Positions 1-13,133 of a stretch of DNA of 64,000 nt are shown here, piece after piece. A program made the translations under genes and the position numbers. Numbering within the stretch: the stretch's first letter is position 1; every line of letters begins with the position of its first letter. Below the pieces are notes generated by a model. The model had not been told where the DNA came from and did no database searches. It was given only the letters and a program-made list of their open reading frames with translations. The stretch comes from Lampris incognitus (taxonomy: Eukaryota; Chordata; Actinopteri; Lampriformes; Lampridae): the NCBI RefSeq assembly GCF_029633865.1, contig NC_079216.1, positions 62,380,860 through 62,444,859 of the forward strand, in the 5' to 3' direction.

Positions 1-2220
1 AAATGGGGATAATTCTACCATTTCAGCTGCCAGACGTAGTCATTTCGCGGCTTTGAAACCCTTTTGTGACGGGGAAAGAGGCGGCGTGCGACACAAATAG
101 CGACAATTACAGATTAAAATGATGCTTTTCACCAGCTATCCAGGGCGCATAGTGTGCATGATGATGAATTGGGAGTTTGGCCGTCCCACTGCTCTCCGTT
201 TTCTCTGAGGAGCCCTTCACACTTTTTAAGCCCCCCCCCCAGTGCTAATATCAATCAAACTTTTTGCAGAATGCAATCGGGCTTTGGAGTATCAATGCTT
301 CGTCACATTTTTGATCGGAAAAACAACATTTACGGTGATACGCGACGATACGCGGCACCGCCACAATGACGTTTATTGTTGCGAGTGCTTCGTTGGAAAG
401 CGGACAGAAAGCTGTCGGCGAGCGTGCGTACCGGAATGCCACGGACGAGCCACACCTGTGGAAACGGAGATTTCCAGCCGTGCCCGGGACAAGGTCAGCC
501 CCCCCCCCACCCCCACCCCACACAGCATTGGCCGCCGCCGGCCGACTGACAGGCCATAGGTCAGCGAGCATGAAGACAATGTGAGAGCTTACTCTGAACC
601 AGTCGGAGGCAAGGTACCGGCAGGAATGAGGTGGGGCCAGAGTGAAATAAAACTCCTCAATGGGGCCCGTCCCCAAAGAGACTTTGCCCGTTGGATGTTG
701 AAGGCTGCCGAATGGATACGCACTTTTCTTTTCACGGACACGGCTGGCTCCAAGCCGAGACAAAGACTGAAACGGCAGAAATGGCTTGTTCTGTCATAAC
801 GAAGGCACAGATAATCCTACATCAACCGGGGAAGGCTGTATCCGTACTTGTCCAGCTTTTACTGTAAGTTGTTGCCAGAGGACTTGCATGACTTTTTTGG
901 TTTTTTTTTTGGGACCAATTTTGGTGTTCGGCCTTTTTTTTTTTTTTGTTTTTTTTGTGGGGGATGATGTGAAGACTTGGGGGAGACTTTTGATATTTAA
1001 CTCAACCCCAAAATCTTTTGCAAAGGTCAGATAATGTCAAAAGTGAATACTGCTCTACGATAATGCTGTCGATCACATCTCCTTATCACTTTTCCAGCCC
1101 AGCTATCCCTTTTCCATTTGTTGGACGGAGAACTGATGAGGGCATGTGTCCGACACTCGCCACGGTTCGATAACCGAACACAAATCTGCTGTCATAAAGG
1201 TTCACCTGCAGGAGCGGTTTCTATGAGTCATGAATGGATTTTGGGGGGGGAAAAAAAAAAAGTCTTAACCATCTCAAGTTTCACTTTTTCGCTTGTTTTT
1301 AACCATGAAAGTCAGGCTTTTGGTTGCGGTTCGGGAAAAGTAGCTGCCGCCTCTTGCCGTGATTTATTTTCCCCTGTCACGTGACCGTATTCATGTTTTT
1401 TCGCATGCAGTTTACCAGATGCCCGCTTTCATTTCAAAACCTGTGTGTTGTATAATGCTTTTGTTGATGTAGCGTCACATTTTTGGAAAAAAAAAAAAGT
1501 TTGACAAGAGATCTGTTTTAACTTGGCGATACAGTACTTCCGTTCAATAGCTGTAAACGACTGTTTACTGACGACCCGGGTACGTGCAACGTCACAGAAT
1601 CAGCTCTCAGATCGCTCAGACCTGCAGAAGGTACGGTACTGGCTTCACCACACGGCCACCGTAACGCCGCTTTCAGCACCACAACGCGCTCCCATTGGAC
1701 CGCCTGCTCGACAGGGGCCTGGGTGAACATGGCTCACACTATGGCGGCATACGGTCAAATGGAAACAGCTCCACACTGAGGTATATTTACTGGTAGCCCC
1801 CCCCAAAAAAAATCACGTCTCATAAAGGCCTCTTTTCTTTTTTCCTCCTGAGGTTTGGACCACATCTGCTACTCGTGCACGATATTTGAGTAAAACGCAG
1901 CCACAATACACCGGCGGCTCGAAAAACGTGGGCAGAAAATATATATCTACCATGAACGTTATCGGGGGAAAGGTGAACAATGTGAGACGGTGTCCTGCTG
2001 GACTGACGGCACGACTTCCTGTCCGTTGATTAATACAACACCGACGCCGTGAGGGGCGGAGCAGATATGGGACATGGTAGGATTCTCAGAAATTGACCCG
2101 AGCATAAGAAATGACCGCGAGTTCCACGAAGCTCATTGTTTGTGTCTTGTGTTGCAGCGTTTACTGAAACATTTGATGGCATTTTGACTGCAAATGCCAA
2201 ATGATTTGCTTGTCTATATG
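1..2220. other. Intergenic DNA, no gene recognised
   Basis: No open frame here resembles a known protein, and the ORFs are short and overlap on both strands. The stretch contains several homopolymer runs (T tracts near 900-950, C runs near 230 and 500, A runs near 1250 and 1490). Nothing else is recognisable. Conserved non-coding elements cannot be judged without an alignment to other fish. Confidence 0.6.
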
Positions 2221-2222
2221 CA

Positions 2223-4149
<1,927 letters not shown>

Positions 4150-4735
4150 AACGCGATCTACAGATCCACAATCGAGAGCATCCTCGCATACCGCATGCCG
4201 GGGTGGTTTGCTGGTTGCTCCGCCGCACACAAAAAGGCTCTCCAGAGAATCACCAGGACGAGCAGAAAAACATCATCGGTTGCCCCCCTCCCTCCTCTTT
4301 CAGACGTTGCCCACAGCCGGACCCTCTCAAGAGCCAAAAGCATCATCGAGGATAATTCACACCCCGGCAACCACCTGATCGAACTATTACCCTCTGGCAG
4401 GCGCTTCAGGTTCGTCAGATCCAAAACCAACAGATTCTCCAACAGCTTTTTCCCCAAACGCAATAGTCGCACTAAACAAACATAGTTAAACCTCTCACGG
4501 CCACCTCTCGCACTTTAATGCCTGCACTTTATCCCATTGCTGCTCCTTTATTAATCTTGTCCTGCTATTGTGTACCTTATTCCATTGCTGTTTTATCCCC
4601 TTGCTTTTTCTTAATCATTCTTGTCTTTTTAATGTGTGCTTTTATTTGTTTTATTGTTGCACCAAGTGGAGTTGCACTCCCAGTTTCGCTGTATTGAAAA
4701 GTACGATGACGATAAAGGCATTCAATTCAATTCAG
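4150..4735 (+). mobile_element. 5'-truncated non-LTR retrotransposon 3' end (Rex1/CR1-like)
   Basis: The frame from about 4156 to 4485 encodes the C-terminal tail seen after the reverse transcriptase in Rex1/Babar-like LINEs of fish. It shows a STIESILA-like start, the motif HKKALQRITRTS, the segment SHPGNHLIELLPSGRRFRF, and a basic SFFPKRNSR end. A 3' UTR of about 250 bp follows and ends in an imperfect ATTCA repeat at 4719-4735, the usual microsatellite-like LINE tail. Most of the element, including the polymerase, is missing, so this is a dead 5'-truncated copy. The family name is from memory of the protein pattern. A similar C-terminus occurs at 9236-9499. Confidence 0.65.
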
Positions 4736-5168
4736 TGATCAGTTTTGTGTAATTATTATGGTGGTAAACTATGGTTGTGTTCATGACGGTGCTGATATTC
4801 AAATGACAATACATTTTACGAGGAGACCTTTGCATCCCCGCTTCTCCTGGAGCGGACTACAGCACAAGGCTCGGCGTTTTCGGTTTTTGTTTTTCAAAGC
4901 CATCCCGCATGCCAAAATTTCGCCACAAGAGGACACCGTTACATAACCTCACACGAACAGGAACGACGTTTGGATCCGTTGAAAGATAAAATCCGGGTGA
5001 AAATCAGTTTAAACCGATCTGCTCCTTTTAAAAAAAAACAAATCTAGGTATTTTTCGGTGAAAATCGGTAAAAACTGAAAACGCTGAGCCTCGACTATAG
5101 CACAAGAAAACAACTCCCCCCCCCCCCAAGTGAAGCATTGCGTTTTGGATACACAATTCAATCTGCTC
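4736..5168. other. Intergenic DNA, no gene recognised
   Basis: No protein or RNA feature could be supported. A short C run lies at 5117-5127, just before the next SINE. Confidence 0.5.
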
Positions 5169-5450
5169 AGGATCGCCAGATCGAATCCCCGTGTTACCTC
5201 CGGCTTGGTCGGGCGTCCCTACAGACACAATTGGCTGTGTCTGCGGCCGGGGAAGTTAGGTGTAGGTATGTGTCCTGGTCGCTGCACTAGCGCTTCCTCT
5301 GGTCGGTCGCGGCGCCTGTTCCGAGGGGGGGGGGGACTGGGGGGAATAGCGTGATCCTCCCACGCGCTACGCCCCCCTGGCGAAACTCCTCACTGTCAGG
5401 TGAGAAGAAGCGGCTGGCGACGCCACATGTATCGGAGGAGGCGTGTGGTA
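5169..5450 (+). mobile_element. tRNA-derived SINE family B, 5' part (split copy)
   Basis: This is the most abundant SINE family in the window. It begins with a B-box-like GATCGAATCC, followed by the recurring 'tacctccggcttggtcgggc' body. It matches copies at 12701-13133, 22499-22912, 33687-34091 and 56369-56656. The copy breaks off after the word gtgtggta at 5450 and resumes at about 5955 with the expected next words, so about 504 bp has been inserted. That it is a SINE rests on the internal promoter-like box, the fixed ends and, at two other copies, target-site duplications. Confidence 0.75.
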
Positions 5451-5954
5451 AACGCACTGCATTTTATATTACATAGCGCTTTTCTAGTCTACCGGCCACT
5501 CGAAGCGTTTTTTTTACAGTGTACGCCTCACACTCAGCCAGTCACACTCACCCATTCACACACACACATTCATACACTGACGAAGCCATTGAAAACCACT
5601 GAAACTCACCCACAGGTGGATCAGTATTTAGGGTTTCCGTGCAACGTCGTCACAGAGATGCGAGCGCAACTAGGGGGCAGAAAGCAGCTACAGCGCAGAG
5701 ATGTTAACCAAGATAGAGCTGCGATACAGCAGAGATGACGCGCAGTTGTTGTGCAATAAACCGCGAAACCCGCCAAGAGGATGGGGTGGAAAATGTATGT
5801 GACCCCTTTGGAATGTCGAACATTTTCATTGTTGAACCGCTTTGGTAGATTATCTTTTGAGAGCTACCAAAAGTGGTTTTGCCCCCCTGGCTGTGCACGC
5901 ACCCAGTAATGTTTGTAAACAGGAAACCCGTCTATAAAGTTCTGTCTTAATGAC
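5451..5954. mobile_element. Insertion within SINE B
   Basis: This 504-bp stretch interrupts a SINE whose two halves are otherwise collinear. Its left edge carries a motif widespread in fish repeats (a 'catagcgcttttctagtct'-like start, then CACTCA-rich sequence). The flanking SINE shares the triplet GTA on both sides, which may be a 3-bp target duplication. No coding sequence is recognised and the family is unknown. Confidence 0.5.
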
Positions 5955-6072
5955 GTAGTCTGCAACCTTCCCCGGATCGGCAGAGGAGGTGGAGCAGCGA
6001 CTGGGATGGCTCGGAAGAGTGGGGGTAATTGGCCAGATACAACTGGGGAGAAAAAAAGCGGGGGGGGGGGAT
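5955..6072 (+). mobile_element. tRNA-derived SINE family B, 3' part
   Basis: This continues the SINE interrupted at 5450. It has the GATCGGCAGAGG block, the GGCTCGGAAGAGTGGG block, the ATTGGCCAGATACAA block and the terminal A-rich/G-run tail seen at the ends of the other family B copies. Confidence 0.75.
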
Positions 6073-6474
6073 TCATCTCACAAATTGAATTGGTGGGCAA
6101 CAGTGGCATGTCAGTCAGTCAACAGTCTAAGGTGTTAAATCTAGGCAGGGCACGAATGACGTAAAGCCCACATGGATTATGGCGGTGTGTCCTTGGACTG
6201 CAATGTTTTTTTTCCCCACAAGCTGTCTCCTGCATTATATAACGCTCCTTCTTATAAGAATAAAATAATGTGCGGTGCGAAACGTCACGTTTAAACTGAG
6301 AGCTCTCCCTTTCGGCATGTAACTATGGAAACCACCTCGTAATTAAGAACTTGATTTCTGATGTTTGGCAGACTGGGATTAAAAACTGAAAGTTGCCTCG
6401 TGTGGGGGATTTGTGGCTCTGAAAACAACTTATTCGTTGACACAAGTGTTTATTAGCAGAGCAGAGCTTAGAGT

Positions 6475-7050
6475 GTGAGTGAATGTATCAATGTGAGTGA
6501 ATGTATCAATGTGAGTGAATGTATCAATGTGACTGAATGTATCAATGTCAGTGAATGTATCAATGTGAGTGAATGTATCATTGTGACTGAATATATCACT
6601 GTGACTGAATGTATCAATGTGAGTGAATGTATCATTGTGACTGAATGTATCAATGTCAGTGAATGTATCAATGTGAGTGAATGTATCATTGTGACCGAAT
6701 GTATCAATGTCAGTGAATGTATCAATGTCAGTGAATGTATCATTGTGACTGAATGTATCAATGTGAGTGAATGTATCATTGTGACAATGTATCAATGTGA
6801 GTGAATGTATCATTGTGACTGAATGTATCAATGTCAGTGAATGTATCAATGTGAGTGAATGTATCATTGTGACTGAATGTATCAATGTCAGCGAATGTAT
6901 CAATGTCAGTGAATGTATCATTGTGACTGAATGTATCAATGTGAGTGAATGTATCAATGTCAGTGAATGTATCAATGTGAGTGAATATATCATTGTGACT
7001 GAATGTATCAATGTGAGTGAATGTATCAATGTCAGTGAATGTATCAAGAA
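6475..7050. repeat. 18-bp minisatellite, about 32 units
   Basis: The unit is 18 bp (consensus gtgagtgaatgtatcaat) with variants gtcagt, gtgact and a final caat/catt. Because 18 is a multiple of three, all frames stay open and translate as VSECIN-type repeats on + and SLTLIH-type repeats on -. One unit near 6781-6796 is 2 bp short, which moves the open frame. There is no start context or flanking domain, so it is treated as non-coding. Confidence 0.95.
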
Positions 7051-7066
7051 TGCAATGCTAGTGTGA

Positions 7067-8234
7067 ACATTATATTTTGATAATAGTGTTTGTTACAGAA
7101 AAAGTAAATCCATGTGATTAACGTCGCACGGCGCTGTCGGTGCATCGTACTAATTAGATATCGACAGTCCGATGATGACACGGAAGAAAGGTATTCTATG
7201 ACCTGAGATAGTCAATAATCCAAAGCTTTCGCTTTAATTAGAAACAAAGACAGAAACCCATTACCATGACGACACTATGAAAAGACAGAGGGGAAAGGAA
7301 GATGGGTTGGGAGCGTCTCTTGAAGCAGAATGGGCGCCGCACATCAGTGCACATTAGGGCTATAATTTTGGGATGCCGAAGCCAGTCACCGTTTAATGAT
7401 GATTCAATTTGACATGATCTAGAGATCAGCTACCGCCCCGTGGTTAGGCACAATATCCCCTGTGGGAGCCAGAATATTGACCACTCATTTAGCCCTCATG
7501 TTGCGCTTAGGGTATTCATAAATGAGAGACGGTCTCTCTGAAATGCTCAAATGAGAGAAGACGACGAGATGTGGCAAACCTCAGATTGAGTGGGTATCGC
7601 GTCCCAATCATCACCAGCTAACAGCAGACTGGTGCTTGGAGCACGCTGCCACCATCTGCTCCCTTATGCTAAAAGATCACCCAGGCACCCACTCTTTCGA
7701 TGCTGTGCCACGCAGCAGATTGTTTAGACCCACTCCATCCATGCACCAACCACAGACCACAAATCACACCGCGAAATGCAAGGGTAGGTTCAGAACGCTA
7801 TGGCGAGGCGGTCCAGCTGTTCGTTTTAGGAGAACAGCAGAGTGTCGGTTGTTACTGGTTGGTATCCATGGCCCCGGTATGGAGCTCTGCAGTCACTATG
7901 GCTCATCACATGGCAGAGCGAGTGCTGACACTAATTAGTTTGAGCTCTGACGTCAGACCCCTGCTCGCAGGAGTGATCTATGACACCAGTGAAAAGGCCA
8001 CGGGGCTGGGACTGTGGAGACACAATAATAAGAAGCGCAGATTGCGATCATCTTCGCTCATGCACACCTCATCCAAATAATGAAAATGACCTGAATCTAA
8101 ACGCATTACGGATAGCGTGAATCCACATATAGCATGAGCCATGCTGCCCTGCAGCGTTCCCCTGTGACACCGCTTTTGCCTTCAACCAATTAAAATTTGG
8201 ACAGTGCAGTCCAAAGTACTCACCACTTATCTTG
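7067..8234. other. Intergenic DNA, no gene recognised
   Basis: ORFs of up to 126 codons at 7636-8080 overlap each other in different frames and show no recognisable domain. No repeat family was identified in this stretch. Confidence 0.5.
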
Positions 8235-8708
8235 TGACAGAGTAAAACTTTTAAAAGGGTTAAGGCTCATAAAGCCGCTGGCCCAGACGGCATCCTTTCC
8301 CGTGTCCTAAAGGCATGTTACACTCAGCTGTCTTGAGGTTTTTACTGACATTTTAACCTGTCCCTGGCATTGTGTGTGGTTCCACTGTGTTTTAAGAAAA
8401 CCATCATTGTGTCTGCCTGTACCTAAGAAAACACCGGTCTCTTGCCTTAATGATTACCAACCTGTTGCTTTGACCTCTGTTATTATGACGCGCCTGGAAA
8501 GATTGTCACAGGAAGTTGAATCGGTTCATCTGGACACAGCATTTATTGAGATTCAACTTCCTGTGATTTCTTTACCTGAATTATTGAGTATGCGTAAAGA
8601 CACCTGGACAGATTGGTAATATCATATGTCAAATGTTTCATTCAGTCTGCCTACTGTGCCAATAGATCTGTAGATGATGCTATCTCACTCGCTCTACTGT
8701 TTTAGTAC
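8235..8708 (+). mobile_element. Decayed Rex1-like LINE, reverse transcriptase 5' part
   Basis: The frames contain recognisable pieces of a non-LTR reverse transcriptase: an AAGPDGI motif near 8274, then a fingers-region segment with the pattern VPKKTPVSCLNDYQPVALTS at about 8410-8480. Stops and frameshifts break the reading frame. It continues after an inserted SINE at about 9085 with [12 protein letters not shown], the conserved RT motif that includes the first catalytic Asp. The copy is non-functional. Confidence 0.65.
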
Positions 8709-9066
8709 ACCACAGTGGCCCAGTGGTTAGCACTGTCACCTCACAGCAGGAAGGTCCTGGGTTCGAACCCGGGGTCGTCCAACCTTGGGGGGGTCATCCT
8801 CTGTGTGGGGTCTGCATGTTCTCCCTGTGTCTGGGGTGGGTTTTCTCCGGGTGCTCCGGTCCCCCCCCCCCCACGATCAGAAAGAAACATGCATGTTAGG
8901 GTTTATACGCCTGTCTGTGCCCCTGACCAAGGCAATGGGAAAAGAACTGGAGTTGGTCCCCGGGCGCAACACGAAGGAGGCCGCCCACCGCTCCTAGCTA
9001 CACAGACCACAGCTAGGCAGGGTTACTTTGCAGTAACTGAATTTCCCCAAGGGGATTAACAAAGGA
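8709..9066 (+). mobile_element. tRNA-derived SINE inserted in the LINE
   Basis: The head has a tRNA-like A box region (CAGTGGTTAGCAC) and an exact B box (GGTTCGAACCC at about 8762). The body then follows the family A pattern (TCCTCTGTGTGG, TGCATGTTCTCC). The 3' part differs from family A and ends with TTCCCCAAGGGGATTAA, a tail common among fish retroposons. The LINE is interrupted exactly at this element. It is a retroposon and not a functional tRNA gene, since no cloverleaf acceptor pairing is evident. Confidence 0.75.
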
Positions 9067-9511
9067 AACAATCTAATTTAGCTTAATGAAAAGAAAAAAT
9101 ACCCATGTCAGAATGTTGTTTATTGATTACAGCTCTGCTTTTAATACAGTTGTACCATCCAAACTGGTGCTGAAATTCTGACGTCTTGCTCTGGGCAATT
9201 GTATATGTAATTGGCTATTTGATTTCCTGACAGGTATGAGTACCAAAACTCTTATGAACTTTCATCGCAGTGCCGTGGAGAGTGTCTTGACAGGCTGCGT
9301 CACAGTGTGGTTTGGCAACCTGACTGCTCAGGACTGCAGACTGCGTCAAAGGACTGTAAAGACAGCAGCAAAACTCACCGACATGGAACTACCACAACGT
9401 CATAATATTTACACCACTCACTGCAAAAGGGAGGCCCAAAACATCAGTAAGGACACCAGCCACCTCACTCGTGTTCTGTTCTCGCTCCTTCCATCTTAAA
9501 AAAAAAAAAAC
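9067..9511 (+). mobile_element. Decayed Rex1-like LINE, RT core and C-terminus
   Basis: The LINE interrupted at 8708 continues here. The frame at about 9110 reads [12 protein letters not shown] (RT catalytic motif A). The frame 9236-9499 encodes the post-RT tail with SAVESVLTGCVTVWFGNLTA, followed by the cleaved end HLTRVLFSLLPS. Stops separate these pieces, so the protein is dead. Confidence 0.65.
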
Positions 9512-9735
9512 GCTCCTGGAGCATTGTGTAACAGAGTAAAACATTTAGAAGGGTTAATGCTCGTAAAGCTGCCGGCCCAGACAAGCATCCCTTCCTATGT
9601 CCCATGTCTGAGACTGATGAAGTCACATAGATGAGTGATGAAACATTTCTCCCACTAAATGTTGTGTCCAGATGAACCGATTCAACTTTCTGGGGTTACT
9701 GGAGCATCAAGTCACACACCACCCCATCTCAGTGA
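9512..9735. repeat. Repeat fragment interrupting the LINE 3' region
   Basis: It begins with an A run. The segment 9525-9600 repeats, in direct orientation, part of the LINE sequence at 8230-8310 (the GGGTTAA...CTCGTAAAGC...CGGCCCAGAC block). Then follows a block containing GTCCAGATGAACCGATTCAA, which is also found inverted at about 8516-8533. Beyond 9735 the usual LINE C-terminal and 3' UTR sequence resumes. Confidence 0.45.
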
Positions 9736-9955
9736 TCGTTTCTTTCCGCAGTCAGTCAGGTCGCTGAACAGCTGACGCACCCATAAGCACCTTACATTGT
9801 TGTGTCATCCTGTACTTTTCTATATCGTGTATATAATGTATGAACTCACTGTGTACATAGTCTATGTAGGTCTGTGGTCTTCTCTTTTTTGTGGGGCGGT
9901 GTGTCCTTGTGTCCCTTGTGTTAAGGCAGGGAGAGCCAGAGCACAAGAATGTCAT
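9736..9955 (+). mobile_element. Rex1-like LINE 3' UTR
   Basis: This follows the expected end of the LINE ORF (TTTCCGCAGTCAGTCAGG near 9746) and has the T-rich 3' UTR style of this family. It is interrupted at 9955 by a minus-strand SINE. The LINE end resumes at 10297 with CACAAGAATTTCATGG and an ACTTGACAGTAAA-like tail. Confidence 0.5.
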
Positions 9956-10296
9956 CCATCAATCCATCCATTATCCAAACTGCTTATCCTACTCTCAGGG
10001 TCGTGGGGATGCTGGAGCCTATCCCAGCAGTCACTGGGCGGCAGGCGGGGAGACACCCTGGACAGGCTGCCAGTATGGCCGATTTAGTATGGCCGATTCA
10101 CCTGACCTGCATGTCTTTGGACTGTGGGAGGACACCGGAGCACCCGGAGGAAACCCACACAAACACGGGGAGAACATGCAAACTCCACACAGAGGACGAC
10201 CCAGGATGACCCCCAAGGTTGGACTACCCCGGGGCTCGAAGCCAGGACCTTCTTGCTGTGAGGCGATTGTGCTAACCACTGCACCACCGTGCCACC
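9956..10296 (-). mobile_element. Full-length tRNA-derived SINE family A
   Basis: Read on the minus strand it starts with a GGTGGCACGGTGGTGCAGTG head, has a near-perfect B box around 10235, then the GTCCTCTGTGTGGAGTTTGC and CCTCCGGGTGCTCCGG blocks. It ends in the ATCCATCC tail at 9956-9975. It is flanked by a 14-bp target-site duplication with one mismatch (9942-9955 and 10297-10310), as expected for LINE-mediated insertion. Other copies or fragments lie at 13509-13592, 31439-31568, 31591-31865, 37904-37959 and 62262-62342. Confidence 0.85.
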
Positions 10297-10345
10297 CACA
10301 AGAATTTCATGGTATTCTAAATACACTTGACAGTAAAATCGCTCT

Positions 10346-12514
10346 TGAACTAGTGCATGCATGTCCCTCATTTATAGGATGCAGACAAGCCCTGGAAAGT
10401 TGACTGTGAGCCGTGTGCAGCTGAAAGTTTCTGTATCTCGATGCGGACAGTAAACATGGCACGATGCAAATGCTAAGGAGAGGCATATTACCATCATTGC
10501 AAACATATTTTGCCTAATTTCAAATTTTATACGGTTGCCTGGGACAAACCAATCTGGCAATAATCAGGCAAATCATGACAAGCAGTTTAACAGACTCAGA
10601 GGTGAGCCACTGGTGAAGCAGAACAACAGACACTAGGAGAAGCTATCTCAGGTTTTTTTTCCCTCCATCCTAATTATCAGTAATTTCGAATCAGATCCCC
10701 AAATTTTCAACACATCCCATACTAATTGTTGGTCACGATGAAAGAAGACAAGGGAACAGAGTTTCTCCCCCCCCTAGTCTTCGCCGTTCACCTCATCAAA
10801 CTTTCTACAATCAAAAGGATGAATTAATTAACCTTTTTCTGCAGGGGATATAGCAGAACAGTGAACAAATATAAATACTGTCAGGCCATCAAAATGTGGG
10901 TGCAAATAAGAAAAGTACCAAACTAACTCGCCTGAGAGTTCTTTCAAGATGTAACATATTGAAGCTAATGCAACCCAAGAATATGTATTTTACCATAGTC
11001 ACAAAAGGGTACAAACTATAAATAGATTGTTGGACAACTTGAACAGTGGCACGCGTAATAGCAATAAAAAATGGGTTTTATGACAGGCAAAAAGACTCGG
11101 AAAGAAAGGATGGTCTAAAATGTTTACTGAGAGAAAAACAAATAAAGGCAAACAAACCAGGCAATGCAGACTCCACGCAAGGCACGAGAGCAAGGCAAAG
11201 CCACGAGACAACCTGGTAGATAAAACCAGAGCTGTGTCCCAGATCCTCACTCATTTATGACATAGCTGAAGGCTGTTCTCAAATTTCAATCAAAAAACTC
11301 ACACACACTATACAGTCTGCTATAAATGACCCAGAATGCACTTCAAAGTGTAGTGAGTGAACGATGTACTCATCAGCACAAATTTTCCATAATGCAAAGC
11401 AGCGGTGGTAGACAGTTGGGGGGTGGGGGTGGGGGGGGGGATCTATACCAAGAGAGCTCAGGGATAGCAGTCAGAGACAGCTACACATTTTGAAAGAAAA
11501 ATAATCTTAAGTTAAAACCATTAAAGGACTTATATTTATACAGAAACTGGTCGCTCTCTGTACCAGTGATGTGCAGTCAGGGGAGGCAGGGTAGGCAGTG
11601 CCTCACCCAGGCTAATAAGACAAAAAAAATAAGTAAATATCATGATAGCAAATTTTTTATTTATTTATCTATTTATTTTTACCTTTTATTTGTAAAGATT
11701 TTTATAAAAAAATTCATGCAAAACTTGTAGTTTTATCAATAAAAGGCATGCCCTATTCAGGATGGCTTGCTCCCAAAGCTAGCGCTCGTGAATGCAGGCT
11801 GCTGAGGCCGAGTCTGCTTGTGCCTCTCTCTGGCGTGCGGAATGAAAGCAAACGGTTTCCGAGTTTTGCGCATGCGTAGTCTGTTCTTACAGCGTCTTTC
11901 AGTATCAACGATGAGGCACATCGCTAACCTGCCTCGCGTTTTGTGAACGGACGTATTTTGACTCCCTCCCACCCTCTGGCTTGCCGTCTTCTGCTGTTCG
12001 CGCTGGCTGCTTACCCAGCCATGGACCTCACTGCGCGTCACTACTCTGTACGGTTGCCTCCACCATCCTTCACCACTGTGTAATGAGTAGTGAAGGAGTA
12101 TTCTCTTATCACCTGCACTTGAGTGGACACACAGGATTATGGGATATAGTGTGTTCCAAACACTCATTCCCTTATGTAGATCTTGCGATGCAGTAGTTAG
12201 GAAACAAGGGAGCGATTTGGAACACAGCCAAGGAAAAGGACGAGTACATGGCTCTAATAACATACCAGGCTTCTTTTCTCTAGACCTTTTTCACAAACAT
12301 GGCCATCGTACTCCCACTTCGTCATAGAGCGGTAAAGATCGGGTCTCCTAATCTGTCTGTAACGTTAAAAGAACAACTTTCTGTCAGCTTTGATTGTCTG
12401 AGAGCTTTTATTTTGCATTTCAACACAGCGTACAACACAACCCAGGTTTTGTCATTGACATATCTTTATGTTTCTGTAATCAGGGTTAGGGTTAGTACAC
12501 GGCTAGAAGAAAAG
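10346..12514. other. Intergenic DNA, no gene recognised
   Basis: AT-rich, with only unrelated short ORFs. A G-run (11419-11440) and a region near 11575-11615 (CAGGGGAGGCAGGGTAGGCA) that resembles a dispersed DNA-transposon remnant are the only landmarks. A 168-codon minus-strand ORF at 11757-12263 has no recognisable domain and is probably chance. Confidence 0.5.
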
Positions 12515-12607
12515 TGATTTGATTGGGAGTCACAAAATGCTAACAGCCCTGAAATTATCATTAGTCTTGATTAGCCGGTTAGCATTTTGTGGCCCTTGAT
12601 CAAATCA
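12515..12607. repeat. Inverted repeat with 30-bp arms
   Basis: Arms 12515-12544 and 12578-12607 are inverted copies with a few mismatches; both contain the CACAAAATGCTAAC block or its complement. They are separated by 33 bp. This could be a small MITE or a hairpin-forming element. No target duplication is evident. Confidence 0.6.
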
Positions 12608-12700
12608 GGTTTTTATAGACGTGCAGTCGTCTGACATCAGAAACATAAAGAAACATATAGCTGTGCTGAAACACAAAAACAGGTAGGTAACAGAGAGTTG

Positions 12701-13133
12701 CCCCCCCCCCCTTTTTTCCCTCCCCAATTGTATCCGGCCAATTACCCCGCTCTTCTGAGCCATCCCGGTCACTGCTCCACCCCCACTGCTGATCCGGGGA
12801 GGGCTGCAGACAACCACATGCCTCCTACGATACACGCAGAGTCGCCAGCCGCTTCTTTTCCCCTGACAGTGAGGAGTTTCACCAGGGGGACGTAGCGCGT
12901 GGGAGGATCACGCTATTCCCCCAAACCCCCCCCCCCGAACAGGCTCCCTGACCGACCAGAGGAGGCACTAGTGCAGCGACAAGGACACATGCCCCACATC
13001 CAGGTTCCCACCCGCAGACACGGCTAATTGTGTCTCTAGGGACGCCTGACCAAGCCGGAGGTAACACAGGGATTCGAACCAGCGATCCGTGTTGGTGGGC
13101 AACGGAATAGACTGCTACGCTACCTGGATGCCC
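12701..13133 (-). mobile_element. Full-length SINE family B with target duplication
   Basis: A complete minus-strand copy. The tRNA-like head lies at 13080-13130 with a B box (GGTTCGAATCC). The body and the final GGCCGGATACAATTGGGGAG block run to the C-rich left end. It is flanked by an exact 8-bp direct repeat GAGAGTTG at 12693-12700 and 13134-13141. This is one of the two clearest insertions of the family in the window. Confidence 0.88.

Noticed and set aside
6430-7066. Long repetitive ORFs on both strands
   Set aside because: They are translations of the 18-bp minisatellite; the frame is lost at a single short unit and no start or domain is present.
8709-9066. tRNA gene suggested by an exact B box
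   Set aside because: The body and tail match a SINE present in several copies, and no acceptor-stem pairing or anticodon arm could be drawn. The same reasoning applies to 22548, 24739, 24900 and 33741.
11757-12263. 168-codon minus ORF as a gene
   Set aside because: No domain, no splice or promoter context, and composition like the surrounding intergenic DNA.
12481-12500. Interstitial telomere repeat (GGGTTA)
   Set aside because: Only about two units are present, which is common by chance.
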